Part shown: positions 41,426 through 46,257 of the stretch, piece after piece | Position numbering within the stretch: the stretch's first letter is position 1 | Layout: every line of letters starts with the position of its first letter | Source of the DNA: PZPK01 sp963974595 | GTDB lineage: Bacteria; Pseudomonadota; Gammaproteobacteria; Pseudomonadales; Oleiphilaceae | Direction: 5' to 3' | Assembly: GCA_963974595.1 (NCBI GenBank) | Contig: CAXBDA010000022.1 | Location: 1-46,257, forward strand | Length of the DNA stretch: 46,257 nucleotides | Notes under the pieces: generated by a model | What the model saw: the letters and a program-made list of their open reading frames with translations, nothing else | The model's database searches: none | What the model was told of the DNA's origin: nothing | Program-made: the position numbers and the translations under genes

Positions 41426-42331
41426 TTGCCTGAACAGCTCAAAACAATCGCCGATTTTGTGCGTTATAGCTATTCCCAGCTTAATAGAGAGCCTGTATTT
41501 TTCGGTCATGGTACCGATAATAGTTGGGATGAGTCTGTTAGTCTTGTGCTGCAACTTCTCAATTTGCCATGGGATTTCGATCAAACAATGTGGTCGTGTA
41601 ATCTAAGCACAAAAGAACAGCAACTTATTTTAAACGCACTAGATAAACGGATTAATCAACGTATACCGCTGCCTTATATTACCCAAACTGCATGGTTTTG
41701 TGGTTATCCATTTTTTGTGGATGAAAGAGTGTTAATCCCACGCTCACCCATTGCAGAATTGATAGAAAAAAGCTTTTCTCCTTGGGCTGATTTTATACAT
41801 AATCCTCCCGATGCAATACTTGATCTGTGTACAGGAAGTGGCTGTATCGGGATAGCCTGTGCCATGATGTTTGAGGAAGCTCAAGTTGATTTAATCGATA
41901 TCTCTAATGATGCGCTTGATGTGGCGCGTAAAAATATCGAGACGTTTAGCTTATTGGATAGAGTTAAGCCTATTCAGTCTGATGGGCTTGCAGCTTTAGA
42001 TGAGGCTTATTCAGGAAAGTATAGTCTGATCGTGTCAAACCCACCCTATGTTGATCAGACAGATTTTAATTCCATGCCAGAAGAGTTTAAGTCTGAACCA
42101 GAGCTTGGGCTTGTGTCGGGTAACGATGGTCTCGATTTAGTGAGAAAAATTCTTGCCCATTCAGCAGAGTATTTAACTGAAGATGGTTTGTTGGTTGTAG
42201 AACTTGGCAATAGCTGGTTAGCACTAGAAGAAGCTTACCCTGACTTTCCATTTACATGGGTTGATTTTGAATTTGGTGGTCATGGCGTTTTTGTTCTCAG
42301 CGCTAAAGAACTTAAACACTATGATTGGTAA
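41426..42331 (+). CDS. prmB: Ribosomal protein uL3 glutamine N5-methyltransferase
   Basis: Methylates a glutamine of ribosomal protein L3. The 301-residue protein has the PrmB/HemK layout: an N-terminal helical part (LKTIADFVRYSYSQLN), RIPLPYITQTAWFCGYPFFVDERVLIPRSPIAE, the SAM motif LDLCTGSGCIGIA and the catalytic NPPY (VSNPPYVDQTDF). The SPIAELIE wording is that of PrmB rather than PrmC. The start is TTG 41426, with GGGG about ten bases upstream. aroC follows after ten bases, the usual order. Confidence 0.95.
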   Translation: MPEQLKTIADFVRYSYSQLNREPVFFGHGTDNSWDESVSLVLQLLNLPWDFDQTMWSCNLSTKEQQLILNALDKRINQRIPLPYITQTAWFCGYPFFVDERVLIPRSPIAELIEKSFSPWADFIHNPPDAILDLCTGSGCIGIACAMMFEEAQVDLIDISNDALDVARKNIETFSLLDRVKPIQSDGLAALDEAYSGKYSLIVSNPPYVDQTDFNSMPEEFKSEPELGLVSGNDGLDLVRKILAHSAEYLTEDGLLVVELGNSWLALEEAYPDFPFTWVDFEFGGHGVFVLSAKELKHYDW

Positions 42332-42341
42332 GGAGTAGTTT

Positions 42342-43427
42342 ATGTCTGGTAATACCTTTGGGAAATTATTCACTGTTACTTCGTTTGGTGAAAGTCATGG
42401 CAAAGCAATTGGTTGCATTGTCGACGGCTGTCCTCCTGGAATTGAGCTTTGCGAAGAAGACCTCCAAATAGATTTGGATAGAAGAAAGCCAGGTACCTCT
42501 CGTTACACTACCCAGAGACGAGAAGCGGATGAGGTGAAAATCTTATCCGGTGTTTTTGAAGGAAAAACAACGGGTACACCCATTGGTATGATGATCGAAA
42601 ATACCGATCAACGATCGAAAGATTACTCGAATATTGCAAATACCTTTAGACCAGCGCATGCAGACTACACCTATATTCAAAAGTATGGTGTAAGGGATTA
42701 TCGCGGTGGTGGCCGATCTTCAGCGCGTGAAACAGCCATGCGTGTGGCTGCAGGTGCAATTGCAAAAAAATATTTAAAGAATAAGTTTGGTATAGAAATA
42801 ATTGGTTATCTTTCGCAGTTAGGTCCGATTAAAATCGAAACAGTTGATGAGTCTATCATTAACGACAATCCATTCTTTTGTCCTGATGCAAGTAAAATTC
42901 CAGAAATGGAAGCGTATATGAAGGCGCTGAATAAAGAAGGCAACTCTATTGGCGCTAAAATTTCAGTGCTGGCGCGTCATGTACCGCCTGGTTTGGGTGA
43001 GCCTGTTTTTGACCGCCTTGATGCCGAACTAGCACATGCCCTAATGAGCATTAACGCCGTAAAGGGGGTAGAAATTGGCGCAGGTTTTGATTGCATCGAG
43101 CAAAAGGGGACCGAACATCGAGATGAAATGACCCCTGACGGATTTTTATCAAACCATGCTGGCGGTATTTTGGGTGGTATATCGAGTGGTCAAGACATCA
43201 TTGCACATATCGCATTAAAGCCCACATCGAGCATACACCTGCCTGGAAAGAGTATCGACACGAAAGGTCATGCCATAGAAGTGGTAACACATGGGCGTCA
43301 TGACCCTTGTGTTGGTATCAGAGCTACGCCGATTGCAGAAGCGATGATGGCCATGGTGTTGATGGATCATCTGTTACGTCATCGCGGACAAAACGCAGAT
43401 GTAAAACCAGAAACCCCCAGAATTTAA
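42342..43427 (+). CDS. aroC: Chorismate synthase
   Basis: Last step of the shikimate pathway: eliminates phosphate from EPSP using reduced FMN. Signatures GESHGKAIGCIVDGCPPG (about 14-31), DYRGGGRSSARETAMRVAAG and RHDPCVGIRATPIAEAM are all present. Length 361 is normal. AGGAG sits just ahead of the ATG. It sits between prmB and queA. Confidence 0.97.
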   Translation: MSGNTFGKLFTVTSFGESHGKAIGCIVDGCPPGIELCEEDLQIDLDRRKPGTSRYTTQRREADEVKILSGVFEGKTTGTPIGMMIENTDQRSKDYSNIANTFRPAHADYTYIQKYGVRDYRGGGRSSARETAMRVAAGAIAKKYLKNKFGIEIIGYLSQLGPIKIETVDESIINDNPFFCPDASKIPEMEAYMKALNKEGNSIGAKISVLARHVPPGLGEPVFDRLDAELAHALMSINAVKGVEIGAGFDCIEQKGTEHRDEMTPDGFLSNHAGGILGGISSGQDIIAHIALKPTSSIHLPGKSIDTKGHAIEVVTHGRHDPCVGIRATPIAEAMMAMVLMDHLLRHRGQNADVKPETPRI

Positions 43428-43455
43428 TAAGCTAACATATATTAAGCACTTATTT

Positions 43456-44505
43456 ATGAATGTTTCAGATTTCGACTTTGATTTACCGGATGAACTTATT
43501 GCGCATTACCCCATGCCGGAAAGAACACAAAGCCGTTTATTAGTTGTTGAGCCGCAATTGCATGACAAGGCCATCATTCAGCACAAACTATTTTCAGACA
43601 TTGAATTGTTGGTCAATTCAGGCGATATATTAGTTTTTAATGATACAAAAGTAGTGCCCGCTCGACTATTTGCCCAAAAACAAACGGGCGGAAAATTAGA
43701 AATTTTGTTTGAGCGTGCATTAGATGAATTTACATTTTTAGCTCATGTGAAGTCTAGCAAGTCTCCAAAAGAAGGGGCTCTCATCTTGCTTGATGAAAAT
43801 GTTGCGCTCACTATGAAAGCAAGACAAGGTGCTTTGTTTGTTTTACAAGCGCCTCCAGACTTGCCGGTTTTCGAATTGCTGGAAACTTATGGTCATATAC
43901 CTTTACCGCCTTATATTGATCGTCAAGATGAGGTCTTGGATGCCTCAAGGTATCAAACTGTCTATGCTCAAAAATCTGGGGCAGCGGCAGCACCCACAGC
44001 GGGCCTTCATTTCGATAAAGATTTAATGAGTCGCCTTAACGCTAAAGGGGTAAAAACAGTCTTTGTGACCTTGCATGTAGGAGCGGGCACATTTCAGCCT
44101 GTGCGAGTTGATAACATTCATGACCACATTATGCATTCAGAATGGGTCGATGTTAACCAAGAAACTGTAGCGCTAATTAATGATGCAAGAGCGCAAGGTG
44201 GAAGGGTTATCTGCGTGGGAACAACCAGTGTGCGTAGCTTAGAAAGTGCAAGTCAAAGTGGTCATTTACAGCCATTTCAGGGGGATACTTCAATATTTAT
44301 TTATCCGGGCTATAAATTTAAAAGTGTCGATTTACTCATTACAAACTTTCATTTACCGAAATCGACCTTACTTATGCTGGTATCCGCATTTAGCGGAAAA
44401 GAAATCATGTTAAAGGCTTATCATCAGGCCATTGACCATAAATATCGTTTTTTTAGTTATGGCGACGCCATGCTTTTACACCCTAATAAATTGGAGTTGT
44501 CTTGA
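43456..44505 (+). CDS. queA: S-adenosylmethionine:tRNA ribosyltransferase-isomerase
   Basis: Transfers and isomerises the ribosyl part of SAM onto preQ1-tRNA to give epoxyqueuosine. The 349-residue chain shows FDLPDELIAHYP at the N-terminus, DTKVVPARLFA, GHIPLPPYIDR, KSGAAAAPTAGLHFD, LHVGAGTFQPVR and TNFHLPKSTLLMLVSAF, all standard. It overlaps tgt by four bases (TTGA), so the queuosine enzymes are coupled. Confidence 0.97.
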   Translation: MNVSDFDFDLPDELIAHYPMPERTQSRLLVVEPQLHDKAIIQHKLFSDIELLVNSGDILVFNDTKVVPARLFAQKQTGGKLEILFERALDEFTFLAHVKSSKSPKEGALILLDENVALTMKARQGALFVLQAPPDLPVFELLETYGHIPLPPYIDRQDEVLDASRYQTVYAQKSGAAAAPTAGLHFDKDLMSRLNAKGVKTVFVTLHVGAGTFQPVRVDNIHDHIMHSEWVDVNQETVALINDARAQGGRVICVGTTSVRSLESASQSGHLQPFQGDTSIFIYPGYKFKSVDLLITNFHLPKSTLLMLVSAFSGKEIMLKAYHQAIDHKYRFFSYGDAMLLHPNKLELS

Positions 44506-45641
44506 GTCAGTCAAAGTGCGTTATGAATTTCGGCCTTAAAAAACAAGATGGTCAGGCCAGAAGAGGGGAGATCACTTTTCCTCGAGGGAAGATACAAACT
44601 CCCGCTTTTATGCCAGTCGGTACATATGGCACGGTAAAAGGTATGTTGCCGAGAGATATTAAAGAAATTGGTGCTGACATTATTTTAGGTAATACCTTTC
44701 ATCTTATGTTACGCCCCGGCACAGAGATTGTTGAGAAACACGGTACCTTGCATGATTTTATTCAGTGGGATAAGCCGATTTTAACGGATTCAGGCGGCTT
44801 TCAAGTGTTTAGTTTAGGTGATATGCGCAAGATTACCGAAGAAGGCGTTGTGTTTAAGTCCCCTATTAATGGTTCGCCCGTTGAACTTACACCCGAAATA
44901 TCAATGGATGTTCAGCGTAAACTAGGGTCTGATATTGTGATGATATTTGATGAATGCACGCCTTATCCAGCGACTGAAGAGCAAGCGCGTGACTCCATGC
45001 AATTGTCATTGCGTTGGGCAAAACGAAGCAAAGAGGCTCATGCAGGAAACCCCTCAGCACTTTTTGGTATCGTTCAAGGTGGTATGTATGAAAGCTTAAG
45101 AGATGAGTCGCTAGCAGGCCTTGTTGATATAGATTTTGATGGTTATGCCATCGGTGGCCTCTCGGTCGGTGAGCCAAAAGAAGACATGCTCAAGGTCTTG
45201 AACCACCTTAGCCATCAGATGCCAGCTAATAAACCAAGATATTTGATGGGCGTTGGTAAGCCGGAAGATTTAGTCGAAGCTGTTCGCCGTGGTATTGATA
45301 TGTTTGATTGCGTCATGCCCACGCGAAATGCGAGAAATGCACATCTCTTTACATCGAAAGGCGTCGTGAAAATCAGAAATGCTGCCCATAAAGATGATAC
45401 TTCGACTCTGGATGAACAATGTGACTGCTATACCTGTAAAAACTTCAGCCGCAGTTATTTGCATCATTTAGATCGCTGCAAAGAAATGCTCAGCGCGCAG
45501 TTAAATACTATCCACAACCTGCGTTATTATCAAAACTTAATGAGTGGTTTGCGTCAGGCAATCGAACAAGGTAGATTGTCCGACTTTGTCGATGCTTTCT
45601 ATGTTCAGCGTGGAGAAACAACACCACCCTTAAGCAATTAA
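44502..45641 (+). CDS. tgt: tRNA-guanine transglycosylase
   Basis: Exchanges guanine 34 for preQ1 in tRNAs with GUN anticodons. Seen are TPAFMPVGTYGTVKG, the catalytic region LTDSGGFQVFSLG, GIVQGGMYESLR, GYAIGGLSVGEP, the nucleophile region MPTRNARNAHLFT, and the zinc site CDCYTCKNFSRSYLHHL (three Cys and one His). The start is TTG 44502, overlapping queA, with GGAG at 44493-44496. Length 379 is normal. Confidence 0.97.
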   Translation: MSQSKCVMNFGLKKQDGQARRGEITFPRGKIQTPAFMPVGTYGTVKGMLPRDIKEIGADIILGNTFHLMLRPGTEIVEKHGTLHDFIQWDKPILTDSGGFQVFSLGDMRKITEEGVVFKSPINGSPVELTPEISMDVQRKLGSDIVMIFDECTPYPATEEQARDSMQLSLRWAKRSKEAHAGNPSALFGIVQGGMYESLRDESLAGLVDIDFDGYAIGGLSVGEPKEDMLKVLNHLSHQMPANKPRYLMGVGKPEDLVEAVRRGIDMFDCVMPTRNARNAHLFTSKGVVKIRNAAHKDDTSTLDEQCDCYTCKNFSRSYLHHLDRCKEMLSAQLNTIHNLRYYQNLMSGLRQAIEQGRLSDFVDAFYVQRGETTPPLSN

Positions 45642-45718
45642 GTATAGAAAAAAATCCTGAATCTATCGTGTAAGCTTTCTTTAAATAAATACTCAAATCC
45701 AAAATAAGGGGAAAACCA

Positions 45719-46090
45719 ATGAGACTATTCTCTCAACTAACCATATTAATGCTAACAGCATTTTACTCTCTATTTAGTTATGCAGAAGGCGCGCCTGTTG
45801 CTCCTGAAGGTATTGACCCCATGATGCAGCTATTATTTTTTGGCGGCTTTATCTTGATTTTCTACTTCCTGATGTGGCGTCCTCAGTCTAAAAGAGCTAA
45901 AGAGCATAAAAACCTTGTAACGTCATTAAGCAAAGGCGATGAAGTCATTACTAATGGTGGTATTGCTGGAAAAATTTCAAAAGTGACTGAAGACTTCATT
46001 TCTATTGAAGTATCTGAAAATGTAGAGCTTAAGGTGCAAAAAGTAGCCATTGCATCAGCTTTGCCAAAAGGAACGCTGAAAAATATTTAA
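45719..46090 (+). CDS. yajC: Preprotein translocase accessory subunit YajC
   Basis: Small membrane partner of SecDF. The 123 residues hold a cleavable or anchoring N-terminal hydrophobic stretch (about 3-23), a second helix (LLFFGGFILIFYFLMWRP, about 37-54) and the conserved tail QSKRAKEHKNLVTSLSKGDEVIT with NGGIAGKI. The double N-terminal hydrophobic stretch suggests a signal peptide before the real anchor, as seen in several gammaproteobacteria. GGGG lies eight or so bases ahead of the ATG. A terminator-like hairpin follows before secD. Confidence 0.95.
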   Translation: MRLFSQLTILMLTAFYSLFSYAEGAPVAPEGIDPMMQLLFFGGFILIFYFLMWRPQSKRAKEHKNLVTSLSKGDEVITNGGIAGKISKVTEDFISIEVSENVELKVQKVAIASALPKGTLKNI

Positions 46091-46161
46091 TTTATATTAA
46101 CGCAGTTTGTGTGGCATTAAGTGTATTTAAATTTTTTAGTGGTTTAAATACTCTTTGAGAT

Positions 46162-46186
46162 AGGCCTCATCATTTGAGGCCTTTTT
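46162..46186 (+). terminator. Intrinsic terminator or attenuator between yajC and secD
   Basis: AGGCCTCA (46162-46169) pairs with TGAGGCCT (46175-46182) around a five-base loop; the stem is GC-rich and T residues run at 46182-46186. It is a textbook intrinsic terminator, located 71 bases after the yajC stop and 55 before the secD start, so secD must have its own promoter or depend on readthrough. Confidence 0.85.
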
Positions 46187-46241
46187 CTATGTGAAAATGC
46201 CCTGTATTACAAACCAATAAAAAATAGGACTCGGAGCGACC

Positions 46242-46257
46242 ATGCTCAATCAATATC
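46242..46257 (+). CDS. secD: SecD, 5' end (partial)
   Basis: ATG 46242 opens MLNQY, matching the usual SecD start MLNRYP, and the window ends after the fifth codon. A GGAG site lies seven bases ahead. Position after yajC is the conserved yajC-secD-secF order. Identity rests on position plus five residues. Confidence 0.75.

Overview
The window reads as one chromosomal segment of an AT-leaning gammaproteobacterium. Evidence for the class is the chain of conserved gene neighbourhoods: nadD-rsfS-rlmH-mrdA-rodA-mltB-rlpA-dacA-ybeD-lipB-lipA, lepA-lepB-rnc-era-recO-pdxJ-acpS, prmB-aroC, and queA-tgt-yajC-(secD). A Na+-type c-subunit signature in an N-type ATPase, a PilZ protein, a FimL-like protein and a two-hydrolase accessory stretch suggest a marine or saline free-living bacterium. 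A Cycloclasticus/Methylophaga-like lineage (Thiotrichales/Piscirickettsiaceae) is my guess from gene order and composition, not something the sequence proves. No rRNA, tRNA, CRISPR array, insertion sequence or prophage was seen.

Layout. (1) 1-3453: the 3' part of an alternative F-type ATPase operon of the N-ATPase kind (c end, b, alpha, gamma). There is no separate delta gene, and the b subunit carries a delta/OSCP-like C-terminal part. (2) 3744-16217: proA, then a long co-directional run for NAD synthesis, ribosome silencing and maturation, cell elongation (PBP2/RodA), peptidoglycan turnover (MltB, RlpA, DacA) and lipoylation (YbeD, LipB, LipA), ending with an ABC1/UbiB-type kinase. (3) 16371-23032: lepA, lepB, a DUF4845 gene, rnc, era, recO, pdxJ and acpS. 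Hairpins lie on both sides of rnc. (4) 23104-34157: an accessory region. Two outer-membrane-type proteins (YfaZ-like, DUF3187) face a hybrid sensor kinase whose ATP-binding boxes look degenerate. A PilZ protein follows. Then come mltD, an eroded gloB, a YafS-like methyltransferase, dnaQ, a FimL-like regulator and an unrecognised membrane protein. (5) 34186-36522: two divergent alpha/beta hydrolases around a 423-base low-coding gap. (6) 36618-39511: divergent serA and a D-2-hydroxyglutarate dehydrogenase-type flavoprotein, a pair known to be functionally coupled. (7) 39613-46257: an AdeT/DUF6091-type solute-binding-like protein, an FAH-family enzyme, prmB, aroC, queA, tgt, yajC and the first codons of secD.

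Most of the window is ordinary core genome. The points most worth a second look are the Na+ signature and the b-delta arrangement of the N-ATPase, the decayed gloB that keeps a strong ribosome binding site (and the missing rnhA beside it), the degenerate hybrid kinase next to an outer-membrane gene pair, the FimL-like gene with its membrane partner, and the gap between the two hydrolases. I did not find a convincing new multi-gene system, and I say so rather than stretch the evidence.
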